From the NCBI GenBank assembly GCA_020630975.1, contig JAHDID010000007.1, positions 1 to 64,000 of the forward strand: a stretch of 64,000 bases of DNA. Reading direction: 5' to 3'. Source of the DNA: Verrucomicrobiota bacterium (GTDB lineage Bacteria; Verrucomicrobiota; Verrucomicrobiia; Verrucomicrobiales; DEV007). The notes beneath the pieces were generated by a model. That model was given only the letters and a program-made list of their open reading frames with translations, had not been told where the DNA came from and did no database searches. The position numbers and the translations under genes were made by a program. Position 1 is the stretch's first letter. The number at the start of each line of letters is the position of its first letter. Of the stretch, positions 36,098 to 43,407 are shown one piece after another.

Positions 36098-36642
36098 GTG
36101 GCGACCTCCTCTAGGGTGGTATCGATGCAGTCACTTAGGGTTCGTCGTAGGCGGCTGAGCAGCCGGTAGATCGCGCCTTCTGATCGATTGGTTTTGGCGG
36201 CTATCTTGTCGATATCCGCTTCGTCGCGGTAGCGTAGCTGGAGGATCTGTCGGTGCTCGTCGCTGAGCTTTTGCAGGCAGGTCTCTAGAGCTTTCTCGCG
36301 TCTCACCCAGCGCTGCTCCCGATAGGCCGACTCCATCGTCTGGTCGAGGGCGGCGAGGGTGGCTTCGGATAGCTGCACGGTGGAGTCTTTTTTGCTGCGT
36401 CGGCGCCAGGCGAGGACTTGGTGAAAGAGGATTTTCCGTGCCCAAGCTGGGAAATTGGTGCCTAGCTCAAAGGCATCGAAGTGCCGCCACATGACGATGC
36501 GTCCCTCCTGCAGGATATCCTGCGCATCCTGCGGCCGGCCGACTAATCCTGTCACGTATATACCCAGAGCCGTTTCGTGCTCCGCGAGTAGCTGGAGAAA
36601 GGCTTCCGTCCTATCCTGTGGCTGTGGGTCCGAATCAGGCAT
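36094..36642 (-). CDS. ECF RNA polymerase sigma factor (module two)
   Basis: A 182-residue sigma factor. Region 2 lies at about 15-85 (LLAEHETALGIYVTGLVGRP, QDAQDILQEGRIVMWRHFDAF, FPAWARKILFHQVLAWRRR). Region 4 lies at about 125-178 (CLQKLSDEHRQILQLRYRDE, ADIDKIAAKTNRSEGAIYRL, LSRLRRTL). It resembles the Rhodopirellula/Verrucomicrobium ECF family. It starts the minus-strand operon and overlaps the FecR-PA14 gene by 4 bp. The paired 16-mer repeat (36725-36761) lies about 85 bp upstream of its start. Confidence 0.92.
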   Translation of the reverse strand: MPDSDPQPQDRTEAFLQLLAEHETALGIYVTGLVGRPQDAQDILQEGRIVMWRHFDAFELGTNFPAWARKILFHQVLAWRRRSKKDSTVQLSEATLAALDQTMESAYREQRWVRREKALETCLQKLSDEHRQILQLRYRDEADIDKIAAKTNRSEGAIYRLLSRLRRTLSDCIDTTLEEVAT

Positions 36643-36724
36643 TTCACCCTATAAAGGAGGAATGCGTTTAAGTTGGACACATTTTTACGCAAAAAGTTTC
36701 GCCCAGTTCTGTAGATGTCTCATT

Positions 36725-36761
36725 TTCAATAGGGTACAATTTTTATTCAATAGGGTACAAT
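36725..36761 (+). repeat. Paired 16-mer dispersed repeat, copy B
   Basis: TTCAATAGGGTACAAT occurs at 36725-36740 and again at 36746-36761, identical and 21 bp apart, separated by TTTTA. Same orientation as copies A (15253) and C (51091). It lies between the divergent sigma factor and nrtR-like genes. The rest of 36643-37084 has no credible gene. Confidence 0.92.
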
Positions 36762-37057
36762 GCGCGGAATCGAAGCAAAGCGGGGACAAAGGGATAGCGG
36801 CATTTCTCAAAATGCCGAGTTTCAGAGCCACGGGGCGACAGGCTGCGGGCGGAAGATTTAGATCTTCTGCTGCACTGAGGAGCTATGGGGGCCTTCATTT
36901 ATGCGCTATTCAGTCAGTCTCTTTCGTTTGGTCTAGGGGCGCTTCTGTTGAGCCTCCGTCTCTGTGAGAGGTAGAAGTATCTGGTGATTTAGGGCAGCGA
37001 ACCAAGGTGCGGGGGCTATCGGGTTTTACTGAGTAGCTGTTTTTCATAATTGGCTTT

Positions 37058-37095
37058 GTGTGAAATTTACACTTTAGTTCGTGTGTGAGTTACAC
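37058..37095 (+). promoter_or_regulatory. Two candidate NrtR operator sites
   Basis: GTGTGAAATTTACAC (37058-37072) is a near-perfect palindrome, and GTGTGTGAGTTACAC (37081-37095) shares the frame GTGTG-N5-TACAC, 23 bp further on. The second copy covers the GTG start codon of the Nudix regulator gene. Palindromes with GTGT/ACAC arms fit operators described for NrtR regulators, so autoregulation is likely. The binding itself is inferred. Confidence 0.6.
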
Positions 37096-37774
37096 TTATC
37101 AATATCCTAGAGGGGCGCTGACTGTCGACTGTGTCGTGTTTGGCTTTGATGGCGGGGGACTGAAGGTTCTCTTGATCAAACGGGGCATTGCGCCTTTTAA
37201 AGGCGAGTGGGCATTGCCTGGAGGTTTTGTGAAGGTCGAGGAGTCGCTCGACGAGGCGGCTCGCCGCGAGCTACAGGAAGAGACTGGTCTGGAGCGAGTG
37301 TTTCTCGAGCAGCTCTATACCTTTGGAGAGCCCGGGCGGGACCCGCGCGAGCGAGTGGTAAGTGTGGCGTACTTCGCGCTTGTACGGCCTGAGGTGTATC
37401 AGATGCGTGCTGCCACCGATGCGGACGATGCGCAGTGGTTTGATCTCGATGAGCTACCACGCCTAGCCTTTGATCACCCTGAGATCGTAGAGATGGCTCA
37501 CCAGCGGCTGCGCGGCAAGCTGCGCTACGAGCCGATTGGGTTTGAGCTGCTGGCGGAGAAGTTCTCTCTGAGCCAGCTGCAGTACCTATACGAAGCGGTC
37601 CTAGGCGTCCCGCTAGATAAGCGAAACTTTCGCAAAAAAGTTCAGAGTTATGACCTGCTGATACCCCTAGAAGAAAAGCATAGAGATGGGCCACATCGAC
37701 CGGCCCAATTGTTTAAATTTGATCCTGATAAATACCAAGAACTAAAAGGAAAAGGTTTCCTGTTTGAAATATGA
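37085..37774 (+). CDS. nrtR: Nudix hydrolase-type transcriptional regulator (NrtR family)
   Basis: A 229-residue protein. The N-terminal Nudix domain spans about 10-145 and holds a complete Nudix box (GFVKVEE, seven residues, REELQ-type REL-QEETGL), so hydrolysis is not excluded. The C-terminal winged helix (about 150-225) includes [20 protein letters not shown] and [18 protein letters not shown], typical of NrtR. Family members bind ADP-ribose and regulate NAD genes; some keep ADP-ribose pyrophosphatase activity. It starts with GTG inside a candidate operator. It overlaps the DUF4291 gene by 4 bp (ATGA), so the two are translationally coupled. Confidence 0.9.
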   Translation: MSYTYQYPRGALTVDCVVFGFDGGGLKVLLIKRGIAPFKGEWALPGGFVKVEESLDEAARRELQEETGLERVFLEQLYTFGEPGRDPRERVVSVAYFALVRPEVYQMRAATDADDAQWFDLDELPRLAFDHPEIVEMAHQRLRGKLRYEPIGFELLAEKFSLSQLQYLYEAVLGVPLDKRNFRKKVQSYDLLIPLEEKHRDGPHRPAQLFKFDPDKYQELKGKGFLFEI

Positions 37775-38442
37775 ATACAACAACGATGAGCGAGCTTACG
37801 CTCGCCCCTTACCTCGAACAAAAAGAGTCATGGCCGCAAACTGGGCGGCATATCATGGCTCAGTATGACAATGAGTCTATATGGGTGTACCAAGCTTATT
37901 GCCCAGAGATCGCTGTATTTGCACTAGAGCATCAACGATTCGGAGGGGCCTTTAAATACTCAAGGATGAGTTGGATAAAGCCGAACTTCCTTTGGATGAT
38001 GTCTCGTAGCGGTTGGGCTCGGAAACAGGGCCAAGAATATGTGCTGGCGGTAAGGTTGCGGCGTGAATTTTTTGATCAGATTTTGGCTTCTGCTGTTCCA
38101 TCGAGTTACTCGAAGCATTGCTTTTCAGATCACGCAGAGTGGAAAGCTGCATTGGAGAAATCATCAGTGCGATTGCAGTGGGATCCGGATCATGATCCCT
38201 ACGGTGGAAAGCTTGAGAGGAGAGCCATTCAACTGGGACTCCGAGATGAGTCTCTTTGCCGCTACGGGAAGGACGAGTGTCTAGAGATAATTGATGTGAC
38301 TGCGGTAGCCAGGGAACAGCACGCCAGTATCGCAGATGGGATGACTGAGTCGCTACAGACTCCGATAGAGCGAGTGTATTTGCCACGGAGTCGTGATGCT
38401 GCCAGTAACGTAGGTATTTCTAAAGAGGTCGTCTATGGATAG
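37771..38442 (+). CDS. DUF4291 protein, in operon with NAD/ADP-ribose genes
   Basis: A 223-residue cytoplasmic protein of DUF4291. Conserved blocks are [20 protein letters not shown] (about 21-40), [39 protein letters not shown] (about 64-82), and [20 protein letters not shown] followed by QLGLRDE (about 133-160). The invariant Arg, His, Trp and Asp residues suggest an enzyme. I know of no established function. It overlaps nrtR by 4 bp upstream and the ADP-ribosylglycohydrolase gene by 8 bp downstream, so the three are made together. From that context it may act on NAD or ADP-ribose, for example as a transferase; this is inference only. Confidence 0.9.
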   Translation: MNTTTMSELTLAPYLEQKESWPQTGRHIMAQYDNESIWVYQAYCPEIAVFALEHQRFGGAFKYSRMSWIKPNFLWMMSRSGWARKQGQEYVLAVRLRREFFDQILASAVPSSYSKHCFSDHAEWKAALEKSSVRLQWDPDHDPYGGKLERRAIQLGLRDESLCRYGKDECLEIIDVTAVAREQHASIADGMTESLQTPIERVYLPRSRDAASNVGISKEVVYG

Positions 38443-39466
38443 CTATTTAGCTGTGCACTCATCCCTCCTAGGCACTGCACTAGGGGATTCGATTGGCCTT
38501 CCTTTCGAGGGACTCAGTAAGCAGCGTGTAGCGAGTCTATTGAAAGATCGTGAGCTGGGGCACAGGTTCTTTTTCGGTAGGGGAATGCTCAGTGATGATA
38601 CGGAACATTCGCTGATGGTTTTACGGGCTTTGGCTCGGGACTCTCAGGATGTGTCAGTATTTCAGCGTAGTTTAGCGCGCTATTTCCGGTGGTGGTTAGC
38701 TGCTGTGCCCGCAGGAGTTGGATTGGCTACAGCACGTTCGATCATTCGGTTGTGGTGTGGGGTGGCTCCTCAGAAATCTGGGGTTTGGTCTGCGGGTAAT
38801 GGTCCGGCGATGCGCAGTGCTGTGATCGGTGCGTTTTTTGCCGACGATCGGGAGCGGCGGGTGGCATTCACCAAGGCTAGTTGTGTGATCACTCACTCGG
38901 ACCCGCGTGCCGAGGAAGGGGCGCTGCTAGTGGCCGAGGCGGCTTCCCTAGCTGTGCGGGGAGTGGAGAGCTCCGGTGTCTTAGCGGAGCTGAAGCAGCT
39001 AGTGCAGTCGGATGAAATGAAGGCTAGGTATGAGGGGATGGAAGAAATGCTGTCGGAGCAGGCGTCGGTGAGCGAATTCGCCCAGCGGATCGGCGATGGG
39101 AAGCGGGTGACAGGATTTGCCCCAGACACAGTGGCAGTTGCGATTTATGCGTGGTTACGGCACCGGTTTGATTTTCGCCGGGTGATCACCGAGGTCATTC
39201 GCTGTGGTGGCGATACCGATACGGTAGCAGCCGTGGCTGGAGGGATAGCAGGTGCGGAGCTGGAGGTGTCGCAATTTCCGGAGCAATGGTTGGATGGGTT
39301 ATCTGATTTTCCGTATACGCAGACTTACATGGAAAAAATGGTGGAAGCCCTGTCGGAGGAGCGGCGAGCACCTAGATTATGTTGGCCGATTTTCCCGCTG
39401 AGGAATGTAGGTTTTCTTTTGATTGTCCTCAGCCATGGCTTTCGGAGGCTGCTGCCGCCGTATTAG
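38435..39466 (+). CDS. ADP-ribosylglycohydrolase (DraG family)
   Basis: A 343-residue ADP-ribosylhydrolase. Metal-site motifs are complete: GDSIGLPFEG (about 17-26), SDDTEH (about 53-58), HSDPRAEEGA (about 153-162) and GGDTDTVAAVAGGIAGA (about 256-272). DraG enzymes remove ADP-ribose from arginine or other acceptors with two Mg or Mn ions. The C-terminal tail after about 315 is hydrophobic (IFPLRNVGFLLIVLSHGFRRLL) and may be a membrane anchor, which is unusual. It overlaps the DUF4291 gene by 8 bp and ends the operon. Confidence 0.93.
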   Translation: MDSYLAVHSSLLGTALGDSIGLPFEGLSKQRVASLLKDRELGHRFFFGRGMLSDDTEHSLMVLRALARDSQDVSVFQRSLARYFRWWLAAVPAGVGLATARSIIRLWCGVAPQKSGVWSAGNGPAMRSAVIGAFFADDRERRVAFTKASCVITHSDPRAEEGALLVAEAASLAVRGVESSGVLAELKQLVQSDEMKARYEGMEEMLSEQASVSEFAQRIGDGKRVTGFAPDTVAVAIYAWLRHRFDFRRVITEVIRCGGDTDTVAAVAGGIAGAELEVSQFPEQWLDGLSDFPYTQTYMEKMVEALSEERRAPRLCWPIFPLRNVGFLLIVLSHGFRRLLPPY

Positions 39467-39532
39467 TGGAGGGTGTAAATTGAGGGTTGTAATGTAGTGG
39501 CCGGTGAACCCTAGAGTGGTTAAGCTACAAAT

Positions 39533-39823
39533 ATGAGTGCTGAAGGCGCAGCTGCACACGCTGCCTATATTGAGTCTGTAAAAGCCAACGGAGTTGTTGT
39601 GGAGATCGAGGAAGAGGAGTTTGTGAAGTTGATCGCCAACTCTCCTCATGAAGCGCTGACTTTAGTTTATTCTGAGCAGGGCTTTTTCAATCCAATGTTC
39701 CACTACCTAGTTTCGGTGGGTGGGATTGCTTTTCATACCAAGGCGTATCAGAAGCTGGACCTCGATATGACAAAAATTGGGGTTCAAGTGACCGCTAATA
39801 AAATCAGTGTGCCACGGCTTTGA
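39533..39823 (+). CDS. Small hypothetical protein
   Basis: A 96-residue protein with no family I recognise. The N-terminal helix (EGAAAHAAYIESVKANGVVV) leads to EIEEEEFVKLIANSPHEALT, LVYSEQGFFNPMFHYLVSVG, GIAFHTKAYQKLDL and IGVQVTANKISVP. Composition and the compact alpha/beta pattern support coding. No signal peptide is present; the middle is moderately hydrophobic. It begins 66 bp after the ADP-ribosylglycohydrolase gene on the same strand but is probably separate. Confidence 0.6.
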   Translation: MSAEGAAAHAAYIESVKANGVVVEIEEEEFVKLIANSPHEALTLVYSEQGFFNPMFHYLVSVGGIAFHTKAYQKLDLDMTKIGVQVTANKISVPRL

Positions 39824-39967
39824 TAGGGGGCGCTACTGTAGTAGAAGAGGCTCTCCGTGAGTGGGCGATATGTGGCTGATAGCTCTGCGGCGGGGACGGA
39901 GCCTCTTATCTATGGCCTAGTTGAAGCGGGTACCTCTGTTGCACTTCGATTTATTGACCTCTAGTGG

Positions 39968-41407
39968 CTAAAAGGCATAGGTGCCGTACTGCCAAAACCG
40001 GAACTTATCTGTCACGGGTGCCTCGCGCTCGTGGATCATCATCTCGGTGAAGCGTTCGACGAGTTGAGGGTTGTCGATGGCGACGTCGAGGATCTCAGAG
40101 GGGTCGTCTTCGAGGTCGTAGAGTTCCATCTTGGCTTTAGGGTTTTTCTTGAGGTTGCGGAACATGGCTTTCCATTTGCCCTGTCTCATGGCGACTTGTC
40201 CGCCGTAGCCGGCAAAGTCCCAATACAAAAAGTCATGTTGCTCTTGAGCGTCTTTTTCTCCAAGGAGAGTCGGTAGGTAGCTGATGCCATCGGAGAATGG
40301 CTTGGGCTCTCGATCGCCGACGATGCGTGCGATGGTAGGCAGGGCATCGTAGTGAATCGATAGGTGATCGGTCTCGGTGCCAGCTTTGATTTTGCCGGGC
40401 CAGCGGACGATCATCGGTACACGGATGCCGCCTTCGTACACCTCACCTTTTAGTCCTCGCAGGTGAGACACGCTATCGAAAAACTCATAGTCGACCTGTG
40501 CCTTGAGAAAGGTGGTGCCATTGTCGGAAGTGAAAAAGATGACGGTGTTATCGGCGATGCCGTGTTCTTCGAGCTTGTCTAGTAGGCGACCGATCTGTTT
40601 GTCCATGTAGGTGATCATGGCCGCGTAGGCCGCTTTGGGCGTTGGGTGCGGCTGGTAGCTTTTGCCGATGTAGGGTGTCTCATCCCAGTCTTTCTCGTAG
40701 TAGTGAGATAGTTCGTCGTAGGGCACCTGAAGCGCGAGATGGGGGATGACGGTCGGGTAGTAGACAAAGAAGGGATCGTCGGCATGGTCATCGACGAACT
40801 GGAGCATCGCATCGGCGATCATCTTGGGGCCGTATGTCTTGCCGTAGACGGTGGCAGTGTTTCCCTCGAGGGGGACTCGCTTGTCCTGATCGATCAGATA
40901 CTCGGGGAAAAGATTGTGCGCGTGGCGCTGGCAGTTGTAGCCATAAAAGCGGTCGAAGCCCTGGTTGAGAGGATCGCCGGTAGAGCCTGGCTTGCCGATA
41001 CCCCATTTGCCAAATGCACCAGTGGCGTAGCCTTTGTCTTTTAGTAGCTCGGCGATGGTGACATCCTCTGGTGGCATGGGTAGCTGGCCATCGTGGGACT
41101 CCCAGCCGCCGACTTCGGAATTGTCACGGATGAAGGAGTGGCCGCCGTGTTTGCCCGTCATCAGGGAGTAGCGGGCTGGTGCGCACACTGGTGCCGATGT
41201 GTAGTGCTGGGTGAAGCGCATGCCCTCTGCTGCCAGTCGGTCGAGGTGTGGGGTATCGATCTTGCGCTGCCCGTAGCTGCCTAGCTCGGCCCAGCCGAGA
41301 TCGTCGGCCATGATGAGAATGACATTGGGCTGATCGGCAGCAGAAGTACTGGCAAGCGCTGAGCCAATGATCGTGAGAGTGGAGAAAAGAAGATGTGGCA
41401 GCTTCAT
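39968..41407 (-). CDS. Secreted sulfatase (S1 family), CAPAR site
   Basis: A 479-residue arylsulfatase-type enzyme. The signal peptide (LPHLLFSTLTIIGSALASTSA) ends near residue 23. Metal and active-site motifs are NVILIMADDLGWAELGSYG (about 29-47), the formylglycine site CAPAR in PVCAPARYSLMTGKHGG (about 75), FGKWGIGKPGS (about 130), and FFTSDNGTTFL (about 290). The Cys of CAPAR must be oxidised to formylglycine; the FGE at 62772-63956 may do this. It removes sulfate esters, probably from algal glycans; the substrate is unknown. It stands alone with its 5' side next to the 108-bp repeats. Confidence 0.94.
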   Translation of the reverse strand: MKLPHLLFSTLTIIGSALASTSAADQPNVILIMADDLGWAELGSYGQRKIDTPHLDRLAAEGMRFTQHYTSAPVCAPARYSLMTGKHGGHSFIRDNSEVGGWESHDGQLPMPPEDVTIAELLKDKGYATGAFGKWGIGKPGSTGDPLNQGFDRFYGYNCQRHAHNLFPEYLIDQDKRVPLEGNTATVYGKTYGPKMIADAMLQFVDDHADDPFFVYYPTVIPHLALQVPYDELSHYYEKDWDETPYIGKSYQPHPTPKAAYAAMITYMDKQIGRLLDKLEEHGIADNTVIFFTSDNGTTFLKAQVDYEFFDSVSHLRGLKGEVYEGGIRVPMIVRWPGKIKAGTETDHLSIHYDALPTIARIVGDREPKPFSDGISYLPTLLGEKDAQEQHDFLYWDFAGYGGQVAMRQGKWKAMFRNLKKNPKAKMELYDLEDDPSEILDVAIDNPQLVERFTEMMIHEREAPVTDKFRFWQYGTYAF

Positions 41408-41454
41408 GGCATGGGCATGTTATCGGCATGCCAAAGCGATTGCAACTGAGTGAT

Positions 41455-41703
41455 TGAGGGGGAGAGGGGGAGAGGGGGAGAGGGGGAGAGTGCGTTGCTC
41501 TGGGCGAGTTGCTATGGGGCAGATTGGGATCTGCCTCTACTGCTGCGGTGTGGGTGGTAGGGTTGGGTAGCCGTAACAGAACTCCCCAGAGTTCCGAGTG
41601 CGTTGATCTAGGCGAGTTGCTATGGGGCAGATTGGGATCTGCCTCTACTGCTGTGGTGTGGGTGGTAGGGTTGGGTAGCTGTAGTGGAACTCCCCAGAGT
41701 TCC
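41455..41703. repeat. 8-bp microsatellite followed by two 108-bp tandem units with hairpins
   Basis: 41455-41490 repeats AGAGGGGG several times. Then 41488-41595 and 41596-41703 are two near-identical 108-bp units. Each holds two hairpins: GGCAGAT-TGGG-ATCTGCC (41518-41535) and GAACTC-CCCA-GAGTTC (41579-41594), the second extended to 7 bp in copy two. This fills the gap between the sulfatase and the uracil-DNA glycosylase. No gene is convincing here, though frames stay open because 108 is divisible by three. Confidence 0.85.
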
Positions 41704-41725
41704 GATAGCACTGGCAGTTTCGATT

Positions 41726-42451
41726 TTACCAGACGCCTAGTTCTTTGAGCTGTTTGGTGGCGGTGCCGGCCCAGTCTTTGTTGGCGGCGGGGCTGGCCGG
41801 GCTGGGGTGGAGGATGCGGCCGATTTTGATGTCGTCCATGCCTATTGCGGCGGAGATGCGTTTGAGGGCGGTTTCGGCGTAGGCTCCGACACCGATAGCG
41901 TATTCGGGTTTGAATTGCTCGAGGTGAGTTTGCACGTAGCGATCGCAGGCAGCATGCACGGGCTCCATCTCTGCGGCTGTGATTTTGTCGGGAGTGCGAT
42001 TTCTACCACTGGCCTCCATCCATACCAGTGGGCAGTAGTTTACCGCATAGTGCTCGGCAAAGAAGTCTTTGGGATCTGGGTAGACTTCGGAGAAAAGCCC
42101 CCATAGTCGACGACCGCTGACTTCAGATTTCTCGCACTCAAAGCCCGTGACAGGGCGTTTGGGGTGCTCCATATCGGGTTGCTCGACAGGCTCAGAGATA
42201 CCCATCCAGTCGCGGACGGCGGGTATTTCGCCAAAGGGGATGCCGGTCTGGGCCATACCCCAGGGGCCGGGATTCATACCCATCATCAGCACGCGCTTGG
42301 TGCCTTTGGCAAAGCGATCGATGTAGCGCTGGTGAGAGCGGCGGGCGTAGAGCAGTGGATTGTAGACATGGGTGACGGGCTCGGAGAAAGTGAGTCCCTC
42401 TAGGTCGCTACATACCTGGTCGGTGGCTTGGGATATGGCTTTGGCAGACAT
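41726..42451 (-). CDS. SMUG1-type uracil-DNA glycosylase
   Basis: About 241 residues. The uracil-DNA glycosylase fold is shown by THVYNPLLYARRSHQRYIDRF, then motif 1 VLMMGMNPGPWGMAQTGIPF (about 60-79), with the catalytic Asn in GMNPGP as in SMUG1. Other blocks are FAEHYAVNYCPLVWMEASGR, GVGAYAETALKRI and the DNA-insertion motif RILHPSPASPAANKDW near the C-terminus. It removes uracil and oxidised pyrimidines from DNA. I start at 42451 (MSAKAIS); a longer frame continues to 42826, but it runs antisense through the phosphorylase gene. The gene is divergent from and close to the purine nucleoside phosphorylase. Confidence 0.9.
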   Translation of the reverse strand: MSAKAISQATDQVCSDLEGLTFSEPVTHVYNPLLYARRSHQRYIDRFAKGTKRVLMMGMNPGPWGMAQTGIPFGEIPAVRDWMGISEPVEQPDMEHPKRPVTGFECEKSEVSGRRLWGLFSEVYPDPKDFFAEHYAVNYCPLVWMEASGRNRTPDKITAAEMEPVHAACDRYVQTHLEQFKPEYAIGVGAYAETALKRISAAIGMDDIKIGRILHPSPASPAANKDWAGTATKQLKELGVW

Positions 42452-42529
42452 TGGTGCCGGGGAGCATGGCATCGCCCTGCGAAATTGACAAAGGAGATTT
42501 CCCAAGCGATCGAGACTCCCGTTTCCATT

Positions 42530-43330
42530 ATGTCCGCTCCATCCCAAACCGAATTCTCCCTGCCCGCATCGCTGACTACTGCTAAGCCAAAGGTCGCCTT
42601 GGTTCTGGGATCGGGATTGGGATCTTTCATCGATCGTGTGGAGGTGGCCGCCTCTGTGCCCTACAGCGAGATCGACGGGCTGCCAGTGAGTGCTGTGCCG
42701 GGACATGCCGGTACGCTGCATCATGGAGAGATAGGAGGTGTGGAGATCGTCGTCGCGCAGGGGCGGGTGCACTGCTACGAGGGCTGGACAGCGCGGGAAG
42801 CGGCCTCGCTGGTGAGGCTCTTCCATCAGATGGGAGTGGAGGCTCTTCTGCTGACAAATGCAGCTGGCATCGTGAATGCTGAATTCGCTCCTGGGCAGTG
42901 GATGCTGCTATCGGATCACATCAATTTCACCGGTTTATCGCCGCTCACGGGGAGTGCCAGTTTCATCGACCAGAGCGAGATTTACAGTCAGGAGCTACGC
43001 CAAATACTCCAGGCGACTGCGAGCGAGCTGGGACTGCCACCGTTGGCCGAGGGTGTCTACACTTGGATGAATGGGCCCGAGTATGAGACCCCTGCCGAGA
43101 TCTGTATGCTGCGCACACTCGGTGCGGATGCTGTGGGGATGTCGACGGTGCCTGAGGCTATCCAAGCACGAGCTCTGGGGCTAAAGACGGTCGCGCTCTC
43201 TTGCCTGACCAATTACGGCGCAGGTATGTCGGGCGAGCCTCTATCGCACGCCGAGGTGATGGAGGTCGGACAGCAGGCTGCTAGTCAGCTGCTGGAGCTG
43301 CTCGAGCAGTGTGTTCCGCAGATGGTTTGA
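42530..43330 (+). CDS. punA: Purine nucleoside phosphorylase (PNP-I, trimeric type)
   Basis: A 266-residue enzyme. Motifs are VALVLGSGLGSFIDRV (about 19-34, phosphate-binding Ser), GHAGTLHHGEIGGVEIVVAQ (about 60-80), GRVHCYEGWTAREA, LLLTNAAGIVN, MNGPEYETPAEICMLR (about 180-195, Glu for the base), VGMSTVPEAI and LSCLTNYGAGMSGEPLSH (about 225-242). It splits inosine or guanosine with phosphate to base and ribose-1-phosphate for purine salvage. I start at ATG 42530, 23 codons before the first strand; the frame extends to 42428. A strong terminator follows at 43351-43386. Confidence 0.93.
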   Translation: MSAPSQTEFSLPASLTTAKPKVALVLGSGLGSFIDRVEVAASVPYSEIDGLPVSAVPGHAGTLHHGEIGGVEIVVAQGRVHCYEGWTAREAASLVRLFHQMGVEALLLTNAAGIVNAEFAPGQWMLLSDHINFTGLSPLTGSASFIDQSEIYSQELRQILQATASELGLPPLAEGVYTWMNGPEYETPAEICMLRTLGADAVGMSTVPEAIQARALGLKTVALSCLTNYGAGMSGEPLSHAEVMEVGQQAASQLLELLEQCVPQMV

Positions 43331-43350
43331 GCTACTGCGAACACAAAAAT

Positions 43351-43386
43351 AGCCGGCCGAGACAGTGCTCGAAGCCGGCTTTTTCT
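43351..43386. terminator. Bidirectional terminator between PNP and PPi-phosphofructokinase
   Basis: AGCCGGC (43351-43357) pairs with GCCGGCT (43374-43380); T-runs follow on the plus strand (TTTTTC) and, by symmetry, on the minus strand (ATTTTTG). It suits the two convergent genes that end at 43330 and 43408. Confidence 0.85.
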
Positions 43387-43407
43387 GTGGTTATGCAGGC
43401 TGGGCGC

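Noticed and set aside
36455-36967. Frame of 170 codons crossing the sigma factor start and copy B of the 16-mer repeat
   Set aside because: It runs antisense into the sigma factor gene, has no domain, and its composition is non-coding.
41509-41748. Frame over the 108-bp repeats
   Set aside because: Stays open only because the period is divisible by three; the same is true on the opposite strand.
42452-42826. N-terminal extension of the uracil-DNA glycosylase frame
   Set aside because: The extra 125 codons are antisense to the purine nucleoside phosphorylase and contain no uracil-DNA glycosylase sequence; the start at 42451 gives normal family length.
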